Shown: positions 32,435 through 41,341, counted from the stretch's first letter. The stretch is 47,213 bases of DNA from Candidatus Nanosyncoccus nanoralicus (GCF_004138405.1 NZ_PRLL01000002.1:1-47213); one strand, 5' to 3'. The notes: generated by a model not told the origin, from the letters alone. Program-made: numbers and translations.

Positions 32435-33622
32435 ATGTTAAGAGAAGAATTTGCGATTTTTGAAGAGGCACCGGCATTAATCGATCCAGTGTTACCGTTT
32501 GTGTATTTAGATAGTGCGGCAACGATGCAGAGGCCTAATCAAGTGATAGAAAGGGAAGTGGAGTATTACAAAACTCAAAATGCAAATCCATTAAGAGGTC
32601 TGTATAAATTAAGTGAACAGTCTACAGAAGTATTAAATCAAACAAGAATAAAGGTGGCGAAGTATATTGGTGCGGATCCAGATGAGGTTGTGTTTATCAA
32701 AAATGCAACCGAGGGGATTAATTTGATTGCGAATGGAGTGCGGGAAGTTATAGGGGAAAAAGATAAGATTCTAGTTAGTTTAGACTCTCATCATAGTAAT
32801 ATTTTGCCTTTTACAGAACGATACGGTAAACAAGTGGTGGTGACTGAGGATATTTTGGGGGAATTTAAAAGGGGCAAAGAGGCGGTGAAAATAGTAGCAT
32901 TAACCGGTCTAAGTAATGTGAGTGGAGAAGAACAAAATGAGTTGATAAGAGAGCTGCGAGAATCAGGCTATGGCGGTGCAATCCTGGTGGATGCGGCGCA
33001 GTTGGTGGCGCATAGGCGTATCGACGTAAAGAAGATGGACGTGGACTTTTTAGTGTTTTCTGGACACAAAATGGGTGCACCGATGGGGGTCGGTATTTTG
33101 TATATGAGGCGAGAATGGATGGAAAAAATAACCCCGCTTAATTATGGTGGAGAAATGGTGGAGGGGGTGGAGTGCCAGAATGGTGCAATAAAAAGTGAGT
33201 TTGCTTTTGGACCGCAGAAATTTGAGGGAGGAACGATAAATATGGGAGGGGTGGCTGGTCTTTCTGCAGCGATTGATTTTTGGCAAGAGCACAATAAAGA
33301 TAATAAGCTGTTTGGTGTAGTAGAAGAGCTAACTTCGTTTTTAAAGGAACAAATAGGGGAAATAGAAGATGCGGAGATGTATTATGCTAAAAATGGTATT
33401 GTTTTATTAAATATTAAGGGGGTACATGCGCATGATACAGCGCAGATCCTAAGCAATTACGGAGTGATGGTGCGTGCAGGTTGGCACTGCGCCGAGCCGT
33501 TTTTGACGGAGAAGAAAATTGGGCCAGCAGTAAGAGTAAGCTTGATGTTTTATAATACTAAAAATGAGTTAAAATATTTAACCTCAATATTAAAAAAAGT
33601 TAGAAGTGAAATGGGTTTATAG
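32435..33622 (+). CDS. sufS: Cysteine desulfurase SufS
   Basis: 395 residues, class V aminotransferase fold. FVYLDSAATMQRPNQV opens it; VFIKNATEGINLIA, DSHHSNILPF, and VDAAQLVAHRRIDV follow. The pyridoxal-phosphate Lys is in FLVFSGHKMGAPMGVGIL. The persulfide Cys is in RAGWHCAEPFL. It takes sulfur from cysteine and passes it to SufU. GGGAGAGGAAG precedes the ATG. Third gene of the operon. Confidence 0.95.
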   Translation: MLREEFAIFEEAPALIDPVLPFVYLDSAATMQRPNQVIEREVEYYKTQNANPLRGLYKLSEQSTEVLNQTRIKVAKYIGADPDEVVFIKNATEGINLIANGVREVIGEKDKILVSLDSHHSNILPFTERYGKQVVVTEDILGEFKRGKEAVKIVALTGLSNVSGEEQNELIRELRESGYGGAILVDAAQLVAHRRIDVKKMDVDFLVFSGHKMGAPMGVGILYMRREWMEKITPLNYGGEMVEGVECQNGAIKSEFAFGPQKFEGGTINMGGVAGLSAAIDFWQEHNKDNKLFGVVEELTSFLKEQIGEIEDAEMYYAKNGIVLLNIKGVHAHDTAQILSNYGVMVRAGWHCAEPFLTEKKIGPAVRVSLMFYNTKNELKYLTSILKKVRSEMGL

Positions 33623-33627
33623 TTTTG

Positions 33628-34035
33628 ATGTATGATGAAATTTTATTAGAGCATAATTTATACCCAAAGAATCGAGGGAGCATTGAGGGGGCGGATATTG
33701 CTAAGGAATTAAAGAATGCTAGCTGTGGTGATAAAATAATTGTTCAGTTAAAACTCGAGGATGGAATTATTACGGAGGGGAAGTTTGAGGGGGTGGGGTG
33801 TGCGATTGCATTAGCGTCAGCGGATTTAATGATTGAATCAGTGAAGGGGAAGACGCTTGAGGAGGCAAAGAAAATGAGTCGATTATTTAGGACGATGATT
33901 TTAGATGAGGAAGAATTTGAGTCTTGTGGGGGAGAAAAACAGATGGGGGATGCGATTGCTTTAAAGATTGTTGGTCGAATGCCGGCAAGAGCAAAGTGCG
34001 CGGAGCTCGCGTGGCAGGTATTTTTAAATAAATAA
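33628..34035 (+). CDS. sufU: Sulfur-transfer protein SufU (IscU-like)
   Basis: 135 residues from ATG 33628, 5 nt after the sufS stop. Three conserved Cys: NASCGDKI (with the Asp), GVGCAIALASADLM, and ARAKCAELAW near the end, as in the zinc-bound SufU that accepts sulfur from SufS. An insert with EFESCGGEKQMGDA adds a fourth Cys. The context beside sufS supports SufU over IscU. Confidence 0.92.
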   Translation: MYDEILLEHNLYPKNRGSIEGADIAKELKNASCGDKIIVQLKLEDGIITEGKFEGVGCAIALASADLMIESVKGKTLEEAKKMSRLFRTMILDEEEFESCGGEKQMGDAIALKIVGRMPARAKCAELAWQVFLNK

Positions 34036-34077
34036 ATTAAACGCTTGTGTTTAAACCCATTGCGAATTATAATGGAA

Positions 34078-34083
34078 AATAGT
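34078..34083 (+). promoter_or_regulatory. -10 box of the DUF5663 gene
   Basis: TATAAT 13 nt before a good Shine-Dalgarno (TTAGGAGGAATAA). Confidence 0.55.
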
Positions 34084-34096
34084 TTAGGAGGAATAA

Positions 34097-34669
34097 ATGA
34101 TAAAGGTGGATGATAGGTTCCTGGCGGAAGTGGGTTTGCAGAATTTACCCGAACCACAGAGAACTGCATTTATAACTGAAATCCAGGGTGAACTTGAGAA
34201 TCGAGTGGGCGAAAAGATGAGTGAGGGGATGACTCCCGAGCAGCTTGAGGAGTTTGACGGTATTATGCAGAAAGATCGCAATACGATGATTAAGTTTTTA
34301 ACAAAGCTCGGCGATTATAGGCAGGATGATATATATAAAAAATTATTGCAAAAATATAACACAACTGAGGGTACGCTGGAGATTTTAGGTGAGTATTTAA
34401 GCGTAAAATGGATTCAATTGAATCGTCCAGATTATGCAAGAGTAGCACAGGATATTGAGTCTGAATTTAAACAAGAAATCATTAAGGCGCATGATGAAAT
34501 AATGGAGATGGTACGACAGACGTCTGGGACAGAAGAAGAGGTCGTGGCGCGATATAATCCACAAAATTCAGCGCCAATACAGCCATCAGCACCAATGCAA
34601 CCAGTCGCACAACCAACGATGCAGCAGCCAATGTCTAATATTCAGCAACCAGCGCAGAATTGGGGATAG
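34097..34669 (+). CDS. DUF5663 domain protein with Q/P-rich tail
   Basis: 190 residues. The N-terminal ~55 residues (FLAEVGLQNLPEPQRTAFITEIQGELE, then EQLEEFDGIM) fit DUF5663, a short helical domain common in Candidate Phyla Radiation proteins. The middle is helical and acidic (TTEGTLEILGEYLSVKWIQL), and the last ~35 residues are low-complexity Q, P, M and A. No enzyme motif. Strong ribosome binding site. Function unknown. Confidence 0.75.
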   Translation: MIKVDDRFLAEVGLQNLPEPQRTAFITEIQGELENRVGEKMSEGMTPEQLEEFDGIMQKDRNTMIKFLTKLGDYRQDDIYKKLLQKYNTTEGTLEILGEYLSVKWIQLNRPDYARVAQDIESEFKQEIIKAHDEIMEMVRQTSGTEEEVVARYNPQNSAPIQPSAPMQPVAQPTMQQPMSNIQQPAQNWG

Positions 34670-34674
34670 AAGAA

Positions 34675-34707
34675 AAATAAAGTCTAGAAGATAGACTTTA
34701 TTTTTTT
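34675..34707. terminator. Bidirectional terminator
   Basis: AAATAAAGTCTA pairs with TAGACTTTATTT around GAAGA. The fmt stop codon (34698-34700) lies inside the hairpin, so the convergent genes share it. Confidence 0.85.
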
Positions 34708-35498
34708 AGATAGCCATTATAGAAGGATGTGGCGTCCATTGGTTTACGCCCAGCAGGCTGCAGGCGATCGATAATAAGATTTTGGTCCTTACAGGCCACT
34801 TTGATTTTAGCATGTTGGTCTTCGGGGGAATTTGTGTCGAGGTGTGCTTCGAGAATAATGCATTCTTGATTACCAAGCATTAATTTACTTTTAGGAAAAC
34901 CTTGAAACGCGCGTATTTGATTAAGCAAGTTGCTGGCGGGTTTCTGAGGGTCAAGAGTAGACATAGAGGTGTCAAACTTGGTGGTATAGGTGGCACTTTG
35001 ATCATCTTGTGGGACTGGAGTCGGAAGGTTATTTAGGTGACTAAGCAACCAATTTGTGGCATGAGTGGATAATTTGGTATAAATTTCGGACTTTGAAGGC
35101 TGTGGAGAGAATTGATCAGAGGTAAGAGTCTCTTGATAGTAAATTGGGCCAGCGTCCATGGCTTTGACTAATTTCATGATTGAAACTGAAAAATCCTGAT
35201 CGCCATTCAAGATGGCTGACTCAATGGGGGAGGCGCCACGATAAGCTGGAAGAAGGGAAGGGTGGATATTGAGGATGCCATAAGGTTCAAAGAGATCAAG
35301 TACGTCAGCTTTAATCAAAACGCCAAAGCTAGCAAGAATGCCAAAGATGGCGGGATCAGAGGCTTTTAGGGTTTTTACTTTCTCGAGGTCCTGTTTAGTC
35401 TTGGCATGAAAAATAATTTGGAAATCGGGATGTTGCTCAATAAGTGATTTGGCGATATCGGCAAGAGGGCCGTTGCCAAAAAAGATAATTTTAGTCAT
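34698..35498 (-). CDS. fmt: Methionyl-tRNA formyltransferase
   Basis: 266 residues from ATG 35498 (the longer ORF adds 15 residues before MTKIIFFGNG). The formyl-tetrahydrofolate site shows ILNIHPSLLPAYRGASPIESAIL with the catalytic Asn and His, and SIMKLVKAMDAGPIYYQE with the Asp. The C-terminal tRNA-binding domain is shorter than the usual ~100 residues. It formylates initiator Met-tRNA. Its start overlaps the end of def by 8 nt (ATGACTAA), so the pair is coupled. Confidence 0.94.
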   Translation of the reverse strand: MTKIIFFGNGPLADIAKSLIEQHPDFQIIFHAKTKQDLEKVKTLKASDPAIFGILASFGVLIKADVLDLFEPYGILNIHPSLLPAYRGASPIESAILNGDQDFSVSIMKLVKAMDAGPIYYQETLTSDQFSPQPSKSEIYTKLSTHATNWLLSHLNNLPTPVPQDDQSATYTTKFDTSMSTLDPQKPASNLLNQIRAFQGFPKSKLMLGNQECIILEAHLDTNSPEDQHAKIKVACKDQNLIIDRLQPAGRKPMDATSFYNGYLKK

Positions 35499-36063
35499 CG
35501 GGGAATAACTCAGGGTTATTTTTGATACGCTTATCGTAATCAAGTGGCTTAAGGTCGCCGTCTTTGTCTAGTTCAAAGAAGGCTTTCTCTTCGTCTTTAA
35601 TGTGATCGATAAAGAGAACGCCATCGAGATGGTCGATTTCGTGGGCAAGGGTGCGAGCAAGATTGTCGTCAGCTTTAATGCGTACTTCGGTACCATCAAT
35701 GAGCTTAGCTTTAATACGAAGTTTTGAAGCGCGAGGGACAAGTCCATAGATAAAAGGTACAGAGAGACAGCCTTCGTAGTCGCTAGTAATTTTACCACTT
35801 GCCTTAATAACTTCAGGGTCGATAAGGGCAGTGAAGCTGGCGTTATTTTTATCATCAAGGTCGTCGCGAATAATAATGATACGTTTATTGATGCCAAGCT
35901 GAGGAGCAGCCATGGCGGCAGAAAGCTCGTGGGGATGTTGTTTTTCCCATTCAAGGCTAGCTTTAATCATTTGATCAACAATTTCTTTTGTTTCATCAGT
36001 AATGCGATTAACTTTTGTAGAGGGTTGTCTTAAGCGTGGATCAGGGACAGTAATAATTTTCAT
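35491..36063 (-). CDS. def: Peptide deformylase
   Basis: 190 residues. Motif 1 SAAMAAPQLG (GxGLAAPQ form), motif 2 EGCLSVP with the metal Cys, motif 3 LAHEIDHLDGVLFID with HExxH. It removes the formyl group from new proteins. The start ATG 36063 follows TATAAT by 6 nt (leaderless); an ORF start 13 codons upstream would lie before the promoter. With fmt and map (41925) the formyl-Met cycle is covered. Confidence 0.95.
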   Translation of the reverse strand: MKIITVPDPRLRQPSTKVNRITDETKEIVDQMIKASLEWEKQHPHELSAAMAAPQLGINKRIIIIRDDLDDKNNASFTALIDPEVIKASGKITSDYEGCLSVPFIYGLVPRASKLRIKAKLIDGTEVRIKADDNLARTLAHEIDHLDGVLFIDHIKDEEKAFFELDKDGDLKPLDYDKRIKNNPELFPDD

Positions 36064-36203
36064 AGGGATATTATAATATTTTTTAAGGGTTTTATAAAGC
36101 ATAAGAAGAGATAGAAAAGAAAATAAAGTGGCTATGGTTGTAAAAATAAAAAATAGTTTTACACTCTAGGTAGAGAGACTAGAAATTAGAGATACGAGAC
36201 GAG

Positions 36204-36380
36204 AAGTCACTAGAATGTTTTCTAATGACTTAACCTGAGATGTGGAGGGGAGTTTTAGAAAAAGTTTTTAACTCTTTCTAAAGAAGGAAATGGAATATCT
36301 CTCAATTTAAAACTACCAAGGTAGTTTTAGCTCCTAAAAAAATAAATCATAGTTTCTGAATCGCCTCCACATCTTAGGTT
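36204..36380. ncRNA. Unidentified long-stem structured RNA
   Basis: AACCTGAGATGTGGAGG (36232-36248) pairs with CCTCCACATCTTAGGTT (36364-36380): 17 bp with a single G:U on the plus strand, closing a ~115-nt domain. Inside are TTTAGAAA/TTTCTAAA, a perfect AAAACTACC-AA-GGTAGTTTT hairpin (36309-36328) and GGAG/CTCC. Just before it, AAGTCACTAGAA folds back on TTCTAATGACTT (36204-36231). Such stacked pairing is far beyond chance in AT-rich DNA. The strand is uncertain. The rest of the def-priA gap (36070-36203, 36381-36426) holds the def promoter and AT-rich DNA. No known RNA family is recognised. Confidence 0.55.
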
Positions 36381-36426
36381 TTATCTTAGTAGAAAGAAGA
36401 GTTTTTTGATGATTCTTTAGTTATTC

Positions 36427-38388
36427 TTAGAGGAGGGAAGGGGGATCGAGTGTGTATTTTAAATTGGGGAAGGTATGTACGGTTTTAATGGCGGAGAGGA
36501 TATTTTGACGGGAAGGGGATTTTAGAATGATTTGCCAAGTATGACCACTTGGTGAGAATTCATGGAAGGCTGGAGTAGGAGCAGATAGATAAATGCCTTT
36601 CAGGGGACGAAGAAGGGAGTATAATTCACGGATTTTACGGATGGTGGTTTGCTCGGTTTTTTGTGTAATATAAAGTTTGGCAAGATAGTAATAAGGGGGG
36701 AAATGGGCTTGTTGACGTTTTTTAATTAAATATTGATAGGCCCCGATATAATCATTTTGCATGGAGAAATGAATGATAGGGTGGTCTGGCTGGAAGGTTT
36801 GGATAAAAACAGAAGCTTCACTAAGGTGTCCACGGCCGACACGTCCAATGACTTGGGTAAGTAGATGAAAACTACGCTCCTCTGAAGAGTAGTCAGGAAG
36901 ACTAAGGCCGCCATCAGCTTGCACGATACCAACGGTAGCAAGTTTTGGAAGATCAAGGCCCTTAGCGAGAAGCTGAGTTCCAATTAGGATGTCGACGGCG
37001 CCGGATTTGATGTCAGTGTAGAGATGATTTAAGGAGCTACCTGTGGTATTGTCGGCGTCAAAACGAGCGATACGGGCGGTCTTAAAGAGTTTTTTAAGTT
37101 CAGACTCAAGAAGCTTGGTGCCAAATCCTTTATGAATAATTGAGGAATGTTGACAGACTGGACAAGACTTAGGTACGACTTCTTCATATCCACAAGTGTG
37201 ACAGGTGAGTTTAAACTTATCGCTATGAAGAGTGAGCGGCAAAAGGCAGTTGGGACAGAGCGCCTGCCAGCCGCACTGATCACAAATTGTAAGCGGAGCG
37301 GAACCACGACGATTATGAAAAATTAAAGTTTGCTGATGTTGTTCAAGGTTCTGAGTAATATTTTTAATCAGGGGATCGGAAAAATATCGATTCTTAGAGA
37401 AGAAGGAGGAATCTCTCAGGTCGATAAGGTGTAGATCAGGAGTAATAGCGGTCTCTTTGGCTTTCTGCAAGAGTGAAACGTAGGCGTGATTTTTTTGTGC
37501 AAGATAAAAATCTTCAATAAGGGGAGTGGCGGTACCGTAGATGCAATCAATATTTTTAGTGTTCGCTATGAAGCTAGCGAGCCGTAAGGTCGAATAACGT
37601 GGGGGGTTATCTTGATAATAAGCAGGATCGTGTGCTTCATCAATAATGATAAGGCCTAGATTACTCACTGGGGAAAAAAGAGCGGAGCGGGGACCAATGA
37701 TGATTAATGGATCGGTACTTTTTGCGATATATTGCCAAATTTGATGCCTAGTCGCTTCAGTTTGCTTAGAGTGGATGGTGATAACTGAGTTGGGAAAATA
37801 AAATTGAAATTGCTGAACTAACTGCGAGGTGAGAGAAATTTCTGGGACAAGAATAATACTAGATTGCTGTTTTTGAAACTGATTCATCGCAAGCGTGAGG
37901 TAGAGATTGGTTTTACCAGAGCCAGTAATGCCATGCAGGAGCTTGGTATGTGATTTTAGATTATTTAAGGCAGTGAGCGCGGTTTTTTGTGAAGAATTTA
38001 GTGGGATCGTTTTTGATATTGTTTTATTCTCTAGGGCTAGGCGAGTAGATTTTTTACGGCGGTCCTTAGTGATACCTTTTGGAATAAGTAGATTAGCAAT
38101 GATAGGTAGAGGAGTGAGATAGTATTGACTGAGCCAAGTTGCTGCTTGAAGGAGGTGGTTTGGGAGAGGGGGGAGGGGTAGAACTGAGCTAATTGGTTTG
38201 ATTTGGAAGGACGGATCCTTAGGAGGATTGGTAGAATGATGAATAATGCCGGGAATAATTGACTTTCCTAAGGGGATAAGAACGATTTGACCAGGTTTGA
38301 GCTCTTCGGGAAAAGAATATGTCAATAAACTCTCAAGAGCATGAAGATCCTGACGAAAGATTTTGGTAGGAATAACCTGGTAATACAT
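36427..38388 (-). CDS. priA: Primosomal helicase PriA
   Basis: 653 residues. The N-terminal DNA-binding domain (VLIPLGKSIIPGII) is followed by Walker A LLHGITGSGKTNLYL, DEAH box LIIIDEAHDPAYYQDNPPRYSTLRLA, and four zinc-binding CxxC pairs (CDQC, CPNC, CHTC, CPVC) inside the helicase core. ILIGTQLLAKGLDLP and HLLTQVIGRVGRGH complete the C-terminal motifs. PriA reloads the replisome at stalled forks. TAAAAT ends 7 nt before the ATG (leaderless). Its unusual richness in P, L, I and T follows the strand skew. Confidence 0.96.
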   Translation of the reverse strand: MYYQVIPTKIFRQDLHALESLLTYSFPEELKPGQIVLIPLGKSIIPGIIHHSTNPPKDPSFQIKPISSVLPLPPLPNHLLQAATWLSQYYLTPLPIIANLLIPKGITKDRRKKSTRLALENKTISKTIPLNSSQKTALTALNNLKSHTKLLHGITGSGKTNLYLTLAMNQFQKQQSSIILVPEISLTSQLVQQFQFYFPNSVITIHSKQTEATRHQIWQYIAKSTDPLIIIGPRSALFSPVSNLGLIIIDEAHDPAYYQDNPPRYSTLRLASFIANTKNIDCIYGTATPLIEDFYLAQKNHAYVSLLQKAKETAITPDLHLIDLRDSSFFSKNRYFSDPLIKNITQNLEQHQQTLIFHNRRGSAPLTICDQCGWQALCPNCLLPLTLHSDKFKLTCHTCGYEEVVPKSCPVCQHSSIIHKGFGTKLLESELKKLFKTARIARFDADNTTGSSLNHLYTDIKSGAVDILIGTQLLAKGLDLPKLATVGIVQADGGLSLPDYSSEERSFHLLTQVIGRVGRGHLSEASVFIQTFQPDHPIIHFSMQNDYIGAYQYLIKKRQQAHFPPYYYLAKLYITQKTEQTTIRKIRELYSLLRPLKGIYLSAPTPAFHEFSPSGHTWQIILKSPSRQNILSAIKTVHTFPNLKYTLDPPSLL

Positions 38389-38452
38389 TGATGTTATTTT
38401 AGCATAGTGGAGTGTATGCGGGACGGGGAGATAGGGGAGAATATTTCAGCTG

Positions 38453-38481
38453 TTGTGAGAAATACTGTTGTTTGGTATACT
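38453..38481 (+). promoter_or_regulatory. Promoter of the winged-helix gene
   Basis: TTGTGA (38453-38458), 17-bp spacer, TATACT (38476-38481). Confidence 0.65.
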
Positions 38482-38509
38482 AAGGAGAAGAAGCAAAAGT
38501 GAGGTAAAT

Positions 38510-38809
38510 ATGTTGGATATATTCATTACATCTCGGGTCCGACGAAAGATATTGGTGGTTTTTGCGAAGTATCCAGACTTTAAGACGCATGTGCGCGCGT
38601 TGTCGAAGTTAATACATGAAGATCCGGGAAATATTCAGAGAGAGTTGAAAAGACTTGAAAAAGGGAATTTCTTGATTGTGACAAAAAAGGGGAATACAAC
38701 AATTTACCAAACAAATAAGCAATTTCCAATTTTAAAAGAATTGCAAGGAATCGTGATAAAAAGTAAACAAATGGCTCCTAGCTCAAAGCAGAGTAAAACT
38801 ATTCAGTAG
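38510..38809 (+). CDS. Winged-helix DNA-binding protein
   Basis: 99 residues from ATG 38510, preceded by AAAGTGAGGTAAAT; a start at 38468 would lie before the promoter. ITSRVRRKILVVFAKYPDF forms helix one, HVRALSKLIHEDPGNIQRELKRLEKGNFL the helix-turn-helix, and IVTKKGNTTIYQTNKQFPILKEL the wing and last strand. The fold is ArsR/MarR-like with no metal cysteines. It resembles the fragment at 1-458. Target unknown; it could control recJ, which starts 55 nt downstream. Confidence 0.82.
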   Translation: MLDIFITSRVRRKILVVFAKYPDFKTHVRALSKLIHEDPGNIQRELKRLEKGNFLIVTKKGNTTIYQTNKQFPILKELQGIVIKSKQMAPSSKQSKTIQ

Positions 38810-38864
38810 AATAATTTTAATAAAGATTCAATTTTGGGTGAAAAAAGAATAGGTAAGATATATC

Positions 38865-40475
38865 ATGGATGATATTTTTGATCAGCTAATAAAAAAGCGG
38901 GGTATTACAGAAGACTTTTTGTATCCAAAATATTTGCTGGGACTTGCGGATGAGTTGCCAGATATTAAAAAGACAAGTGAGCGAATTATTCAAGCAGTGA
39001 ATAATAAAGAGACAGTATTAATCTACGGTGACTACGATGTGGATGGAGTAACGGCAAGTGCTTTAATGTTTGACTGTCTTAAAATGAGTGGTGTCGAAAG
39101 GGTGGAGGTGATGTTGCCAGATCGTTTTATTGATGGTTACGGTATGGGTGGAAGAGTGAAGGAAAAGGCTAAAGAACTGGGGGCGAGTCTTATCGTGACG
39201 GTGGATTGTGGAAGTAATAATTCGGAGGTAATAGAAGAACTGTCTGCAATGGGGGTGGACGTGATTGTGACGGACCATCATGAAATTATGAAAGAGGTAC
39301 CTAAGTCGGCAGTGGCGGTGGTTAATCCTAAGAGGAATGAGAAATCGGAATTAAGAGAGCTCTGTGGTTGCGGGGTGGCTTTTTTAGTGATGCAGAAAAT
39401 GGTTTCTCTTGGATATATTGAGGCAGGAAGAGAGAAATGGTTTTTGGATCTAGTGTTAGTGGGAACACTTTGTGATTCAATGACACTTAACCCGATAAAT
39501 CGGATGTTAAGTTATTTTGGTATGAAAGTGCTGAAAAAGACGAAACGACCAGGATTGATCGAGCTTTTAAAGGTGGCGAGAGCGGAGAGAATTAGTTCTG
39601 AAACGATAGGATTTCAAATTGGCCCAAGGTTAAATGCGGGAGGTCGAATGGAATCGGCAGAGATTTCGTTGAGACTTTTAATGTCTAAAAACCACCGAGA
39701 GGCCTTTGAGTTAGCCATGAAGCTAAATCAACTAAATCAGGATCGTAGGAATAGTCAAAGGCAGGCAATGGAGGAGATTCCAGAGGTGAAGGATCCGGTG
39801 ATTGTAGTAACTGGCAAATGGCATGAGGGAGTGCTAGGGATTATTGCAGGTAGATTGGTGGAAAAATATCACAAACCGGCGTTCGTATTGGCGGAAACGG
39901 AAGAAGGAGTGTTGAAGGGCTCAGGCCGTTCGTTTGGTGATTTTAATCTGGCAGAGGCACTAAAAGCCTGCAAGGAACAGATTATCAGTGGTGGTGGTCA
40001 TGCGGCGGCGTGTGGATTAAAAGTTTCGAAAGATGGTTTGGATAAGTTTATCGAGTTGGTAAATAATTACTACCTAGGATTAAAGTTGCAGGATCAAGAG
40101 AAATATTTAGAGGCGAAAGAAGATTTGGAAATTGAGGAATTGGGGGGATTAAATTTGTCGTTAATGGAAAAGCTTAGAGCCTTAGAGCCATTTGGGATGG
40201 GAAATCCGGAGCCGATATTTTTGTTAAAAAATATGAAGGTAGAGAGGATCAATAAAATGGGAGCTGAAGGGCAGCATATGAGAATGACCTTGAAAGATGG
40301 CTTAGGGAAAGAGATAAAACTAGTGGCTTTTAACGCTCCGGAGGAGTGGATGGAAATTATGGAAGGGGAGAATCGAAATGTGTGGGTTAATCTGGTGGAG
40401 AATGAATGGCAGAATTACAGAAGCGTCGAAGGAAGAATTTTGCAGATTAAAGAAAGCTCTGTTGAAAAAATGTAG
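38865..40475 (+). CDS. recJ: Single-stranded-DNA exonuclease RecJ
   Basis: 536 residues. DHH phosphoesterase motifs: IYGDYDVDGVTASALM, IVTVDCGSNN, VIVTDHHEI (about residue 133), CGCGVAF. The DHHA1 domain has SGRSFGDFNLAEALKAC and SGGGHAAACGLK. It degrades 5' single strands in recombination and repair. A C-terminal OB-like domain (EPFGMGNPEPIFLLKNMKV) is present. TAAGAT lies 5 nt before the ATG, so the start may be leaderless. The rpsU promoter lies in its last codons. Confidence 0.95.
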   Translation: MDDIFDQLIKKRGITEDFLYPKYLLGLADELPDIKKTSERIIQAVNNKETVLIYGDYDVDGVTASALMFDCLKMSGVERVEVMLPDRFIDGYGMGGRVKEKAKELGASLIVTVDCGSNNSEVIEELSAMGVDVIVTDHHEIMKEVPKSAVAVVNPKRNEKSELRELCGCGVAFLVMQKMVSLGYIEAGREKWFLDLVLVGTLCDSMTLNPINRMLSYFGMKVLKKTKRPGLIELLKVARAERISSETIGFQIGPRLNAGGRMESAEISLRLLMSKNHREAFELAMKLNQLNQDRRNSQRQAMEEIPEVKDPVIVVTGKWHEGVLGIIAGRLVEKYHKPAFVLAETEEGVLKGSGRSFGDFNLAEALKACKEQIISGGGHAAACGLKVSKDGLDKFIELVNNYYLGLKLQDQEKYLEAKEDLEIEELGGLNLSLMEKLRALEPFGMGNPEPIFLLKNMKVERINKMGAEGQHMRMTLKDGLGKEIKLVAFNAPEEWMEIMEGENRNVWVNLVENEWQNYRSVEGRILQIKESSVEKM

Positions 40476-40490
40476 CGTATCTGATATAAT
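40462..40490 (+). promoter_or_regulatory. rpsU promoter inside the end of recJ
   Basis: TTGAAA (40462-40467), 17-bp spacer, TATAAT (40485-40490), 8 nt before the ATG. The -35 box is coding sequence of recJ. Confidence 0.75.
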
Positions 40491-40498
40491 GCCGATAT

Positions 40499-40717
40499 AT
40501 GGCAATCAAAGTAACTAGAAAAGACCAGGGAGAGGCAAACGAAAACATCATTCGTCGCTTTAATCGTAAGGTGTTACAGAGTGGAATTATGCCACTTGCG
40601 AAATCACAGCTTCGTTTTTCAAAGCCAATTTCTAAACGCGAACGTCGCCGTAAAGCAATTCTACGCGAGATTCGTAAGGCTGAAAAAACAGAACGAATTA
40701 AACTTGGTTTAAAGTAA
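40499..40717 (+). CDS. rpsU: 30S ribosomal protein S21
   Basis: 72 residues, basic: MAIKVTRKDQGEANENIIRRFNRKVLQSG, then the KPISKRERRRKAILREIRKAEK tail typical of S21. In most bacteria S21 sits near the anti-Shine-Dalgarno and helps normal initiation; here its own mRNA is predicted to be leaderless. Single-gene unit with its own promoter and terminator. Confidence 0.95.
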   Translation: MAIKVTRKDQGEANENIIRRFNRKVLQSGIMPLAKSQLRFSKPISKRERRRKAILREIRKAEKTERIKLGLK

Positions 40718-40722
40718 TGAGA

Positions 40723-40747
40723 AGGCCCCTTTAATGGGGTCTTTTTT
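40723..40747 (+). terminator. Terminator of rpsU
   Basis: AGGCCCC pairs with GGGGTCT around TTTAAT, followed by TTTTT. Confidence 0.85.
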
Positions 40748-40765
40748 GTGCTATACTATTTTTGT

Positions 40766-41314
40766 ATGAAACTATTATTTTTAGGGGGTCCTGGAACTGG
40801 CAAAAGTACAGTTGGGAATAGATTAGCAAATGATTTAAATTGGCCTTGGATTTCGTCCGGGGCAATTCTTCGAGAGAGCAAGGAACAGTGGGTGATTGAC
40901 CGGCTAAAAACTGCGCAATTATTTGATGATGAGATGGTGTCGGAATTAGTATTCTCTAGGTTAACTGAGACGGAAAATGCGATTATTGATGGGTATCCAA
41001 GGACATTACGTCAGGCAGAAATTATAATTGAACGAGGCCTAAAGATTGACTATATAGTAGAGTTGACGGTGCCGTTTGAAGAGGTGATGCGTAGACTATC
41101 GATGCGAGGACGCAGTCAGGATGTACCAGAAATTATTGAGGAAAGACAAGCTGATTACGAACGTAGCCGTAATGAAATCGTAGCGTATTTGTTAGGCAAT
41201 GGAGTAAAGTTGTTAACTGTTGATGGGCTAGGTGAAGTTGATGAAGTTTATAAGCGTACCGTTACTTTGATACGAAATGAAATTAGTGAATTAAATAATA
41301 AGGGAAACGCCTAA
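40766..41314 (+). CDS. Adenylate-kinase-like nucleotide kinase, first copy
   Basis: 182 residues. P-loop GGPGTGKSTVGNRLA, then SSGAILRES, and the nucleoside-monophosphate motif DGYPRTLRQAE. The lid is short (RLSMRGRSQDVPEIIEER) with no zinc cysteines. It could be the cell's adenylate kinase (2 ADP to ATP and AMP) or a related kinase. TATACT ends 8 nt before ATG 40766 (leaderless); the earlier GTG is upstream of that box. A paralogue follows. Confidence 0.82.
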   Translation: MKLLFLGGPGTGKSTVGNRLANDLNWPWISSGAILRESKEQWVIDRLKTAQLFDDEMVSELVFSRLTETENAIIDGYPRTLRQAEIIIERGLKIDYIVELTVPFEEVMRRLSMRGRSQDVPEIIEERQADYERSRNEIVAYLLGNGVKLLTVDGLGEVDEVYKRTVTLIRNEISELNNKGNA

Positions 41315-41327
41315 GGGGGCGTTTTTT
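41305..41327 (+). terminator. Terminator or attenuator between the two kinases
   Basis: AACGCC (41306-41311) pairs with GGCGTT (41318-41323), followed by TTTT; the stop of the first kinase is within the loop. The second kinase starts 15 nt later with its own AGAAAGGAG, so it probably relies on read-through. Confidence 0.7.
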
Positions 41328-41341
41328 CAGAAAGGAGAACT

